From Acidobacteriaceae bacterium (GTDB lineage Bacteria > Acidobacteriota > Terriglobia > Terriglobales > Acidobacteriaceae), in NCBI GenBank assembly GCA_003133425.1, contig PKXI01000436.1, positions 1 to 9,873 of the forward strand: 9,873 nt of DNA, given 5' to 3'. Below the pieces are notes generated by a model. The model saw nothing but the letters and a program-made list of their open reading frames with translations. It was not told where the DNA came from and did no database searches. Of the stretch, positions 1 to 5,763 are shown piece after piece (position 1 is the first letter of the stretch; each line of letters begins with the position of its first letter). Position numbers and translations under genes: made by a program.

Positions 1-321
1 CGACTTTGGTTCCGCTCTAGCCAACACTTCATCCAGAATCTCTTGAGGCAGAACGTCCACCTTCCTGCCTCCTCGTGCCTGGAGGTCGAGTACACGCGGC
101 TAGTCGCAGCGCACAACTCCGGTGGTCTGGATTCCCGCGATTGGAACTGCGAAGCTGATGCGCCGGGCAAACTCACCGCCGCTTGTGATCGGCAAGATTA
201 CAGGCAGCTTCGTTACCGTGTTGAATTCTGTCGGCGATATGACCAGAACAGGCCGCTGGCCACGCTGTTCGTGTCCCAGGGGCGGATCAAGCGAGACCAG
301 GTAGATATCGCCCCTCTTCAT
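1..321 (-). pseudogene. MazF/PemK-type toxin, interrupted by an in-frame amber stop; 3' end runs off the window
   Basis: The first 73 codons (321 down to 100) read as a typical MazF/PemK endoribonuclease: MKRGDIYLVSLDP start, a GHEQRGQRPVLVIS core, PITSGGEFAR, and TTGVVRCD. Members of this family cleave mRNA and are neutralised by the partner antitoxin. At 100-102 the frame meets TAG exactly where relatives have Gln in the conserved RCDQPR stretch. Reading past it in the same frame gives PRVLDLQARGGRKVDV and then LPQEILDEVLARAEPKS up to the window edge, which is a normal MazF C-terminus. The full frame would be at least 107 codons, close to the usual 105-116. One C-to-T change (CAG to TAG) explains the break. 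The start codon overlaps the antitoxin stop as ATGA. The product is probably inactive because the C-terminal third is lost. A sequencing error, amber suppression or a functional short form cannot be excluded. Confidence 0.85.
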
Positions 322-575
322 AGCAGTTCACGGCCAACTGGCGGTGCATCGATCCAGTCTCTGTCTTCTGCCGTCAGTGGCTGGGAGTAGTCGCACTTAG
401 CCAGCAACTCCGCCATCGTGTACCGAGGCCGCGGCTTTGCTTCGACGACCAGCCGCCCACCTTCAACATCCACAGCGACTGTCGCGCCAGCCTTCAAATG
501 CAAGAGGTTGAGCAGAACAGGCGGCACCGCCAGCATGACCGAGCCTCCGACTTTGCGCAGATTCGTAGTATGCAT
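318..575 (-). CDS. MazE/ChpS-like antitoxin (AbrB-type DNA-binding domain)
   Basis: This 85-residue protein has the two-part layout of MazE-type antitoxins. Residues 1 to about 48 form an AbrB/SpoVT swapped-hairpin DNA-binding domain, with the signature LRKVGGSVMLAVP and then LKAGATVAVDVEGGRLVVEA. Residues 51-85 (RYTMAELLAKCDYSQPLTAEDRDWIDAPPVGRELL region) match the toxin-wrapping tail of ChpS-like antitoxins. It would bind the MazF-type toxin and, as a complex, repress its own promoter. The start ATG at 573-575 has AAGGGGG six bases upstream as a ribosome binding site, and that site lies inside the 40-bp palindrome. The stop overlaps the toxin start by 4 nt, which indicates translational coupling. 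The reading frame is intact although the toxin is broken, so the antitoxin may survive as a solitary regulator or a guard against related toxins. The family call is secure; the exact subfamily is not. Confidence 0.9.
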   Translation of the reverse strand: MHTTNLRKVGGSVMLAVPPVLLNLLHLKAGATVAVDVEGGRLVVEAKPRPRYTMAELLAKCDYSQPLTAEDRDWIDAPPVGRELL

Positions 576-578
576 CCC

Positions 579-618
579 AAGCCCCCTTGGTTATATTTAA
601 ATATAACCAAGGGGGCTT
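579..618. promoter_or_regulatory. Perfect 40-bp palindrome upstream of the antitoxin gene; probable autoregulatory operator
   Basis: The left arm at 579-598 (AAGCCCCCTTGGTTATATTT) is exactly the reverse complement of 599-618, with no spacer and no mismatch. Symmetry stops at 578/619. The centre is AT-only (TTATATTTAAATATAA), flanked by CCTTGG/CCAAGG and C5/G5 blocks. It sits 3 nt before the antitoxin ATG and 31 nt beyond the pyrC stop. On the gene strand its distal arm supplies the antitoxin ribosome binding site (AAGGGGG at 582-588), and its centre holds -10-like hexamers, but I see no convincing -35. AbrB-fold antitoxins bind as symmetric dimers, so an operator role is the likeliest reading. 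In a read-through transcript from pyrC the arms would fold and bury the ribosome binding site. No T-run follows either arm, so it does not look like an intrinsic terminator. Confidence 0.7.
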
Positions 619-649
619 CAATTCCCGTAAATACAGAAAAAATGATGTG

Positions 650-1954
650 CTACGCAGGGTCTGCCCGGTAAACTACCCGCCCCTCGCTGACCGTCCAGCG
701 CACTTTGCCCAGCATCGCCCAGCCGTCGAAAGGAGTGTTCTTGGCCTTCGATTTCGAGTCGGTGGCACGGTAGGTCCATTCAGCTTTGGGGTCGAAGACG
801 ACAACATCGGCAAAGCTGCCCACGGCAAGTGTGCCGCGGCCCTTCAGGTTCAAAAGCGCCGCAGGCTGAGCGCTCAGCAGGCTAAGCACGCGCCCCAGCG
901 GCATCTTCCACTCCTTGTGAAGCCAGCGCAGCGAAAGGCCAAGCGCACTCTCAAGCCCGGTGATGCCGTTGGGCGCGCTCTCGAACTCAACTTCTTTTTC
1001 GTGGGTGGCGTGTGGCGCGTGGTCGGTGGCGATGGCGTCCACCACACCGTCGAGAATGCCCTCAATCATCGCGTCGCGGTCAGCAGCGGACCTCAGCGGC
1101 GGATTCATCTTGGCGTGGGTGTTGTAGAAGCCCACGTGTTCCTCAGTGAGCAGAAAGTGATGCGGCGCCACCTCGCAGGTAACGCGAAGCCCGCTGCGCC
1201 GAGCCTGGCGAACGGCGGCCAGAGCAGCGGCGGTGGAGGTGTGAGCAACATGCAGATGAGCGCGCGCCTCGCGCAGTTCAGTAACCAGGCGGATGTCGCG
1301 CTCCACCATGCTGGACTCAGCTTCCGGCGGCATACCGCGCAGACCCAATTTGAACGACATCGGCCCCAGGTTCATGCTCGCGCCTTGCGTGAGGCGCGTG
1401 TCCTCGGCGTGCTGGATAACGCTGAGACCCACGCGCGCCGCAGCGGCCAGAACCTCGCGCATCACGCTGTCTTTCAGGATCGGTCTACCATCGTCGGTGA
1501 CAGCCACAGCGCCCGCTGATTTGAGGGCGGCATAGTCGTTCAGCGTCTCGCCCTTCGATCCACGCGTAGCTGCCGCGATGGGAAAGACTCGAACCGAAGC
1601 ACCGCGCTCCGGCGCCTGCATCCAGCGGGTGGTTTCGGGCGAGTCGTTCACCGGGGTAGTGTTCGGCATGGCGGCCACGGCGGTGAAGCCTCCCGCCGCT
1701 GCCGCAGCCGTACCGCTGGCGATCGTCTCCTTATAGCCCTGGCCGGGCTCGCGCAGGTGCACGTGGATGTCGACCAGGCCCGGGGCCACGGTAAGTCCAG
1801 TCGCGTCCAGCACCTCGGCGCCATTCGCATGTTTCAGCTTGCCCGGAGAGGCAACCTCGGCCACGCGACCGTCCTTGAGCAGAATGTCCTTGAGAGCGTC
1901 CACTCCAGCCGAGGGATCGACCAGGTGCCCGCCGCGGATCACCAGTGCGGTCAT
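650..1954 (-). CDS. pyrC: Dihydroorotase, class I (PyrC)
   Basis: This enzyme cyclises N-carbamoyl-L-aspartate to dihydroorotate, the third step of de novo pyrimidine synthesis, in the cytosol. The 434-residue protein is an amidohydrolase of normal class I length. Visible motifs are the zinc-binding HxH in DIHVHLREPG (His64, His66), TDDGRPI (Asp154, taking the position of the metal-bridging residue in Aquifex-type enzymes rather than a carboxylated Lys), IQHAED (His182), VAHTST (His238), and ATDHAPH with the catalytic Asp311. The C-terminus returns to the small beta domain (GTLAVGSFADVVVFD). The ATG overlaps the pyrB stop as ATGA, and AAGGAG lies 7 nt upstream, so this start is well supported. 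Class I enzymes often associate with aspartate transcarbamoylase, as shown for Aquifex, and the coupled pyrB-pyrC layout fits that. Allantoinase or hydantoinase is an alternative from sequence family alone, but the pyr context settles it. Confidence 0.96.
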   Translation of the reverse strand: MTALVIRGGHLVDPSAGVDALKDILLKDGRVAEVASPGKLKHANGAEVLDATGLTVAPGLVDIHVHLREPGQGYKETIASGTAAAAAGGFTAVAAMPNTTPVNDSPETTRWMQAPERGASVRVFPIAAATRGSKGETLNDYAALKSAGAVAVTDDGRPILKDSVMREVLAAAARVGLSVIQHAEDTRLTQGASMNLGPMSFKLGLRGMPPEAESSMVERDIRLVTELREARAHLHVAHTSTAAALAAVRQARRSGLRVTCEVAPHHFLLTEEHVGFYNTHAKMNPPLRSAADRDAMIEGILDGVVDAIATDHAPHATHEKEVEFESAPNGITGLESALGLSLRWLHKEWKMPLGRVLSLLSAQPAALLNLKGRGTLAVGSFADVVVFDPKAEWTYRATDSKSKAKNTPFDGWAMLGKVRWTVSEGRVVYRADPA

Positions 1955-2976
1955 AAGCGGTCTCCTTGCTGCTCGGGCACTAGCGCTCGCTCTACAACGG
2001 CCATGCGGATGGCAACGCCATTGGTGACCTGTTCGAGGATCGCTGACTGTACACCGTCAGCCACGCCGGCCGTGATCTCCATGCCGCGAATGATGGGACC
2101 CGGATGTAGCACCACTGCCGAAGGAGCGAGCGCCGCCAGCCTCTGACCGGTGAGTTGGTAGCTGGCCTTGTACTCATCGAGATCCAATTGCAGCCCTGCG
2201 AGCCGCTCGGCCTGAATGCGCAGCATCATGATCGCCTGAGACTGGCGCATGGCGGCTTCAAAGTCCCGCTCGATAGCGATCCCTGGGCCCGCCTGAGCAG
2301 CCAGCTCCGGCAGCAATTCCTTGGGGCCGCAGAGCAAAACGCGCGCACCCAATCGAGGCAGCAGCAGCATGTTTGAGCGGGCCACGCGACTGTGCAGAAT
2401 GTCGCCAGCGATGGTCACCGTGACCCCGGCCAAGGTCTCAGCGTTGACCGTGTCAGTACCCGGCCGCAGATGCGCCAGGATGGTGCGCAGATCGAGCAGC
2501 GCCTGGGTTGGATGTTCATGCATGCCGTCGCCGGCGTTCAGCACCGGCAGGCGGGTCGTTTCCTCCAGCAGCCACGCCGCACCGGATGAGTTGTGGCGAA
2601 GAATTATCGCTTCCGCGCCCAGCGCTCGCAGCGTCAGACCGGTGTCCTTCAGCGACTCGCCTTTCTCGATGCTCGAGCTCAGGCTCGAAACCAGAGTAGT
2701 GTCGGCGCCCAACCCCTTTGCGGCCAGCTCGAAGCTGGTGCGGGTGCGCGTGGAAGACTCGTAGAAAAGCAGGGCGATACGGCGCTTGGCAAGAATGCGG
2801 TCCCGTACCAGCGGGTCTTCGTTTTCCAGAACCGTGGCGCGAGTGAGGATCCGGCTCACGCCCTCCAGACTCAGGTCCGTTACCGATAGCAGCGAGCCGG
2901 GGTGGTATGGAAACGGCGAAGCGGGCGCTGGGGGAGGGTGAAGCTGGCGGCGAACGGGAGTTGTGGCGGGGTTCAT
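1951..2976 (-). CDS. pyrB: Aspartate carbamoyltransferase catalytic subunit (PyrB)
   Basis: This enzyme joins carbamoyl phosphate and L-aspartate to form N-carbamoyl-L-aspartate, the committed step of pyrimidine synthesis. The 341-residue protein carries the family motifs in order: carbamoyl-phosphate loop FYESSTRTRTSFE (71-83), the loop SSIEKGES (101-108) that enters the neighbouring subunit's active site, HPTQALLD (155-162), the aspartate-domain start GDILHSRVARSN (191-202), MLRIQ (251-255), LHPGPIIRG (290-298) and the C-terminal QVTNGVAIRMAVVE. About 25 N-terminal residues (Pro-rich) precede the usual family start. The chosen ATG has GGAAG 8 nt upstream, so I keep it. No regulatory subunit gene (pyrI) is adjacent, which fits enzymes working alone or with dihydroorotase. 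It is followed immediately by pyrC with a 4-nt overlap. Its ribosome binding site lies in a foldable spacer after pyrR, so translation may be regulated. Confidence 0.97.
   Translation of the reverse strand: MNPATTPVRRQLHPPPAPASPFPYHPGSLLSVTDLSLEGVSRILTRATVLENEDPLVRDRILAKRRIALLFYESSTRTRTSFELAAKGLGADTTLVSSLSSSIEKGESLKDTGLTLRALGAEAIILRHNSSGAAWLLEETTRLPVLNAGDGMHEHPTQALLDLRTILAHLRPGTDTVNAETLAGVTVTIAGDILHSRVARSNMLLLPRLGARVLLCGPKELLPELAAQAGPGIAIERDFEAAMRQSQAIMMLRIQAERLAGLQLDLDEYKASYQLTGQRLAALAPSAVVLHPGPIIRGMEITAGVADGVQSAILEQVTNGVAIRMAVVERALVPEQQGDRL
1962..1967 (-). promoter_or_regulatory. Ribosome binding site of pyrC
   Basis: On the minus strand AAGGAG stands 7 nt before the pyrC ATG, inside the last codons of pyrB. 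It fixes the pyrC start at 1954 and supports translational coupling across the ATGA overlap. Confidence 0.75.
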
Positions 2977-2983
2977 TTTCTTA

Positions 2984-3034
2984 GCTTCCAGCCTCTCGCT
3001 TCGGGCTTCTAGCTAAAGGCTAGAGGCTAGAAGC
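2984..3034 (-). promoter_or_regulatory. pyrR-pyrB spacer with two mutually exclusive hairpins; candidate PyrR-responsive translational switch
   Basis: On the minus strand, segment 1 (3034-3022, GCTTCTAGCCTCT) can pair in two ways. Its first nine bases pair perfectly with segment 2 (3013-3005, GCTAGAAGC) around a 12-nt loop. Alternatively all 13 bases pair with segment 3 (2996-2984, AGAGGCTGGAAGC) with a single G-U wobble. Segment 3 contains GGAAG (2985-2989), the likely pyrB ribosome binding site 8 nt before the ATG, so the longer hairpin would hide it and the shorter one would free it. The minus-strand stretch GAGAGGCT just before the binding site matches the 3' half of the Bacillus PyrR-binding consensus (GNGAGGYU), but the 5' half does not match. 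There is no T-run, so transcription termination is unlikely. The related 7-mers CTTCTAGC, CTCTAGC and CTTTAGC also make it possible that this is a low-complexity intergenic repeat. Confidence 0.45.
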
Positions 3035-3043
3035 AACGTTCCT

Positions 3044-3616
3044 TTACGAGCCGACGCGTTCGACCAGCAGCACCTGATCGCTCTCGTCGACCTCGCGGAA
3101 TTTGACTTCGATAATCTCGCGGCTGCTGGTTGGAACATGTTTGCCGACGTAGGTGGCCTCGATGGGCAATTCACGATGGCCGCGGTCGATGAGTATGGCG
3201 AGTTGGACTCGGCGCGGTCTGCCATGGTCGAAGAGTGCGTCGAGCGCGGCCCGGACTGTGCGGCCCGTAAAGAGCACATCGTCGCAGAGGACAATGTCGC
3301 GACCCTCTATATCGAAGCCGATGGCCCCTGGAGTCACCAGCGGACGTGCGCCCGCTGTGGACAGGTCATCGCGATAGAACTGGATATCGAGCATACCGGT
3401 ATCGATGGGTCGCTTTTCAATCCCGGCGATCAGCTTTCCAAGCCGTTCGGCCAGCGGAATGCCGCGTCGCTTGATGCCGACCAACGCAAGGTCTTCGCTG
3501 CCATTGCTCTTTTCAACGATCTCGTGGGCCAGGCGCACCAGAGTACGCTCGATCTCTGAGGCGGACATCAGCCTGCCTTTCGTGCGCAGGCCGGGGTTGT
3601 CTTGGGATTCGCTCAT
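3044..3616 (-). CDS. pyrR: PyrR bifunctional pyr regulator / uracil phosphoribosyltransferase
   Basis: PyrR binds pyr mRNA leaders in response to UMP/UTP and PRPP to turn the pathway down, and has weak uracil phosphoribosyltransferase activity. The 190-residue protein is a type I phosphoribosyltransferase fold with the PRPP motif VLCDDVLFTGRTV (109-121), plus PyrR-specific stretches: LVRLAHEIVEKSNG (26-39), LVGIKRRGIPLAERL (45-59), YRDDLS (81-86) and ILIDRGHRELPI (141-152), followed by VGKHVPTS (157-164). Family members usually run about 180 residues. The first ~16 residues here are extra, and Met17 (ATG at 3566-3568) is an alternative start closer to the family norm. The ATG at 3614-3616 has a GAGAG-type site upstream, so it is kept. 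It lies 67 nt before pyrB in the same direction, the classic context for controlling pyrBC. Confidence 0.96.
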   Translation of the reverse strand: MSESQDNPGLRTKGRLMSASEIERTLVRLAHEIVEKSNGSEDLALVGIKRRGIPLAERLGKLIAGIEKRPIDTGMLDIQFYRDDLSTAGARPLVTPGAIGFDIEGRDIVLCDDVLFTGRTVRAALDALFDHGRPRRVQLAILIDRGHRELPIEATYVGKHVPTSSREIIEVKFREVDESDQVLLVERVGS

Positions 3617-3661
3617 GTCTGCTCTCTCGTGGCTTTATTCTCGAGGCTTGTCTCTCGACGG

Positions 3662-3691
3662 ATGATACGAGGGGGCACCGCTTGGGGGCAA
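3662..3691 (-). promoter_or_regulatory. Candidate promoter of the pyrRBC operon
   Basis: On the minus strand TATCAT (3667-3662, five of six matches to the -10 consensus) is preceded by TTGCCC (3691-3686, four of six to -35) with an 18-nt spacer. Transcription would start near 3655 and give a leader of roughly 40 nt before pyrR, containing a small TCGAG/CTCGA hairpin (3641-3658). The position, between the end of the preceding gene and pyrR, is where an operon promoter is expected. The match is moderate and spacing slightly long. Confidence 0.35.
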
Positions 3692-3720
3692 GTTGTGGAG
3701 AAGTGGAACATGATTGCCCC
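3685..3720. repeat. Inverted repeat over the proposed pyrR -35 region
   Basis: GGGGCAA at 3685-3691 is the reverse complement of TTGCCCC at 3714-3720, with 22 nt between. A second inverted pair, AAGTGG at 3701-3706 and CCACTT at 3719-3724, shares two bases with it, so the two folds compete. The first arm overlaps the candidate -35 hexamer, so a repressor site is conceivable, but no known operator is recognised. It could equally be the remains of a terminator for the upstream gene lacking a T-run. Confidence 0.35.
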
Positions 3721-3791
3721 ACTTGCGCGGAGTCTCAAGAATCATCTGCCGTTGTGTTTCAATGGCCCGGCATGACTGCGTGGATGAATTC

Positions 3792-4469
3792 CTAAACTTC
3801 CGGGCGGCGGCTGCGGGCCAGCAACCGAGCTCCAAGAGCACCACCGGCAACGGCAAAAAGGAGCAATGCCATGGTAAGAAGCATGATGGCGGCCAGCAGC
3901 CAGCCGGCGCGTCCTTCCGGGGGCAGCAGCAACCCCTTCATCAGCGCGATGGTTTGCGCGTCTACTCCCATTGATGCCCATTGCTGGCTCATCTGCTGAT
4001 TCACAAGATTCTGCCAGAGATCGTCGTAAAACTTGCCCTGGTGAAACCAGAACCGCATGGCAAATAGCGTGATGCCCGTGCTGGCAGCAGCCGTCCAGCC
4101 ACCCAACAGCCCGGTAACCAGGCCGATGCGGGCGCCAGCGCCAATGGTGATCCACGCCGGCCGCTGGCTGCGCATGTAAAGTACCACCACCCACGCGCCG
4201 GTGACGGCCATCAAGGGCATCCCAAAGATGCTTAACGGTGAGAGCATGGAGCAGAGCAGTCCCGCAGGAACCGCCAGCATCACGGCAGATCGCAGGGCTG
4301 GCTTCCAATCCACGCTGGCTGCATCCCGCACTGCCTCGTTCCAGCGCTCAGGCTCACTCGATCCACTGGAAACATCCGCCGAATAGACAAGTTGTGGCAG
4401 GCCGCAGACCGGGCAATAGCAGTTTTCTGCCTGGACCGTCTGGTGGCAGCGAGTGCAGGTAATCTCCAT
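3792..4469 (-). CDS. Membrane protein with N-terminal zinc ribbon, function unknown
   Basis: I do not recognise a named family. The protein begins with a compact zinc ribbon, CTRC and then CPVC (two CxxC pairs ten residues apart), and has a short polar linker. It continues with about four hydrophobic segments; numbering from a start at 4478, these lie near residues 63-80, 83-101, 115-141 and 192-214. A charged, Gln-rich loop (145-190) separates the third and fourth, and the C-terminus is basic (ARSRRPEV), suggesting a cytoplasmic end. This layout is common for bacterial proteins that sense or scaffold at the inner membrane. ATG at 4469 is chosen because it starts just before the ribbon. An upstream in-frame TTG at 4478 would add MKC, and neither start has a strong ribosome binding site. 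It lies 175 nt before pyrR and may be the last gene of a separate unit. Confidence 0.75.
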   Translation of the reverse strand: MEITCTRCHQTVQAENCYCPVCGLPQLVYSADVSSGSSEPERWNEAVRDAASVDWKPALRSAVMLAVPAGLLCSMLSPLSIFGMPLMAVTGAWVVVLYMRSQRPAWITIGAGARIGLVTGLLGGWTAAASTGITLFAMRFWFHQGKFYDDLWQNLVNQQMSQQWASMGVDAQTIALMKGLLLPPEGRAGWLLAAIMLLTMALLLFAVAGGALGARLLARSRRPEV

Positions 4470-4529
4470 ACACTTCAAAGCCTATCTCATTTTGCCGCTG
4501 GGTGGGCAGACCCGGACTCCATGTTCATT

Positions 4530-4565
4530 GGAATGCTTGCCCCGGCGACCGAGCCCATTCCGGGG
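4530..4565. other. Overlapping inverted repeats between the two zinc-ribbon genes
   Basis: CCCCGG at 4540-4545 pairs with CCGGGG at 4560-4565, and GGAATG at 4530-4535 pairs with CATTCC at 4556-4561. The two pairs share 4560-4561, so they are largely alternatives. No T-run follows on the minus strand, so this is a structured spacer rather than a clear terminator. The rest of the 158-nt gap shows nothing I can name. Confidence 0.35.
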
Positions 4566-4627
4566 AATTGCTGGCTGCGCCAACCCTGTAAAGGAACCCG
4601 CTAGACCATCGGGCAGCTGAGCCGCAA

Positions 4628-4846
4628 TCAGTTGGGCTGAACCTTATTGACATTGAGCCCATCGTCGCGCCGCAACTCCTCATCACGCCTCAACCTGAGC
4701 ATTTTGAAGACGGGCATGTATATCCTCTCGCGGCAAACCCAGCAGCGCACGGGATAGTGGAGAATCATCAAGCGGGCAAGGTCTTTCATTCTGAAACGCG
4801 ATCTACGGAAGTCAGTGGAATTGCAATACTTGCAATGAATTGGCAT
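4628..4846 (-). CDS. Small zinc-ribbon protein, 72 residues, function unknown
   Basis: Two Cys pairs (CKYC at 5-8 and CWVC at 35-38) bracket a basic helix-like stretch TDFRRSRFRMKDLARLM. This resembles the many small bacterial proteins of the pattern CxxC-S-(x)-RRSR-(x)n-RCxxC that fold as a single zinc ribbon. The C-terminal third is charged (RLRRDEELRRDD) and then polar. Binding to nucleic acid or a protein partner would suit the ribbon and basic surface, but no function is established. The ATG at 4844-4846 has GGAGAG 4 nt upstream (4851-4856), a good ribosome binding site that supports a real gene despite its small size. It lies 176 nt downstream of cmk and is followed by another zinc-ribbon gene. 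Confidence 0.8.
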   Translation of the reverse strand: MPIHCKYCNSTDFRRSRFRMKDLARLMILHYPVRCWVCRERIYMPVFKMLRLRRDEELRRDDGLNVNKVQPN

Positions 4847-4900
4847 ATAGCTCTCCAGGATTGGGGGATCGTAGAGAAAAACTGCTACTCATGGGTCTAG

Positions 4901-4916
4901 ATGCGCCTTGGCGCAT
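4901..4916. other. Short strong hairpin between cmk and the 72-residue gene
   Basis: ATGCGCCTTGGCGCAT folds as a 6-7 bp GC-rich stem with a 2-4 nt loop. On the minus strand it lies about 105 nt beyond the cmk stop, and the nearest T-run begins some 20 nt later, so it is not a canonical intrinsic terminator. It may act as an mRNA processing or stability element. Confidence 0.35.
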
Positions 4917-5022
4917 GCCGAGGTGTATCCCGCAGGACAAAAAACTGCGAGAAATAGTCCCCCTGTTTTTGCGGTGTCAGGTCCACGAGGACCCGCTCAA
5001 ATTCGGCGTTTCGCGGTTTCTT

Positions 5023-5763
5023 CTATCGCACAAGCGTGTTCGAGGCCGGCTTCAGCTTTGCCTCTACGATGTCCTCAGCGGCCTGCACAACCTCTTCGAG
5101 CGTCATGTTGGTCGAATCCAGAATTACGGCGTCGGGAGCCGCCCTGAGTGGCGAGTCGGCGCGATTGCGGTCCCGCTGGTCTCGAGCGCGCAGATCTTGG
5201 ATCACTTCTTCCGGTTGCACCTCAGGTATGCTGCTTTTCAGGCCAAGCTGATCGTATCGGCGCTGCCCCCGCACCTCGGGGGCGGCATCTAGAAAGATCT
5301 TGACCTCGGCATGGGGAAAGACGACCGTTCCAATGTCGCGGCCCTCCATCACCACTCCGCCCATTGCACCCAGTTGCTGTTGCAGGCGAACCATCCAGGC
5401 GCGTATCGCGGGAAAAACGCTCACCCGCGAGGCTCCGTCGGTAACGATTTGATTGCGCAGCAGGCCGGTGACATCTTCGCCGTCAAGCAGCACGCGGTTG
5501 TCTCCCTCGCCCGGTTCAAGGGAAATGGCGGTTTCTGCCGCAAGTTTCTCCAGGCTGCTGCTCTCGTCCAAAGGCAGCTCCGTACGCAGCGCCTTCAGAG
5601 CGAAGGCGCGATACATGGCGCCGGTTTCAAGGTTGAGCAAGCCGAAATGCCGGGCCAGATGCCGGGCAACTGTGCTCTTTCCAGCGCCGGCTGGTCCGTC
5701 AATGGCTATGATTATCTTCCGGCCCGCTTCAGCGGCGCGAGAAGGGCTTTCTTCCGTGCTCAT
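5023..5763 (-). CDS. cmk: Cytidylate kinase (CMP/dCMP kinase)
   Basis: This enzyme phosphorylates CMP and dCMP with ATP to give CDP and dCDP in the cytosol, recycling pyrimidine nucleotides. The 246-residue protein has the P-loop IDGPAGAGKST (21-31), LETGAMYRA (45-53, the substrate-contacting stretch near the CMP site; many relatives have D in place of E), GRDIGTVVFP (141-150), and the RARDQRDRNRADSPL region (192-206) typical of the lid and CMP-binding Arg/Asp. Length is slightly above the usual 220-230 because of about 15 extra N-terminal residues. The ATG at 5761-5763 overlaps the preceding gene's TGA as ATGA, so the two genes are probably translationally coupled and co-transcribed. A later start near the P-loop would be too short. 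Confidence 0.96.
   Translation of the reverse strand: MSTEESPSRAAEAGRKIIIAIDGPAGAGKSTVARHLARHFGLLNLETGAMYRAFALKALRTELPLDESSSLEKLAAETAISLEPGEGDNRVLLDGEDVTGLLRNQIVTDGASRVSVFPAIRAWMVRLQQQLGAMGGVVMEGRDIGTVVFPHAEVKIFLDAAPEVRGQRRYDQLGLKSSIPEVQPEEVIQDLRARDQRDRNRADSPLRAAPDAVILDSTNMTLEEVVQAAEDIVEAKLKPASNTLVR

Noticed and set aside
579..618. Intrinsic terminator for pyrC
   Set aside because: The palindrome has a strong stem but no T-run after either arm, and it holds the antitoxin ribosome binding site.
634..652. Terminator from the T-run just after the pyrC stop
   Set aside because: Six T residues follow the stop on the minus strand, but only a 4-bp stem precedes them and not directly.
587..1519. 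Plus-strand open frame of 310 codons opposite pyrC
   Set aside because: It is antisense to a clear dihydroorotase, its translation is rich in Arg/His/Ala with no family resemblance, and it reflects high GC at third positions.
2984..3034. Bacillus-type PyrR attenuator with terminator
   Set aside because: Only the GNGAGGYU half of the consensus is present and no terminator T-run follows, so only a translational mechanism is proposed.
4901..4916. cmk terminator
   Set aside because: The stem is strong but the next T-run is about 20 nt away, so it was kept only as a hairpin.
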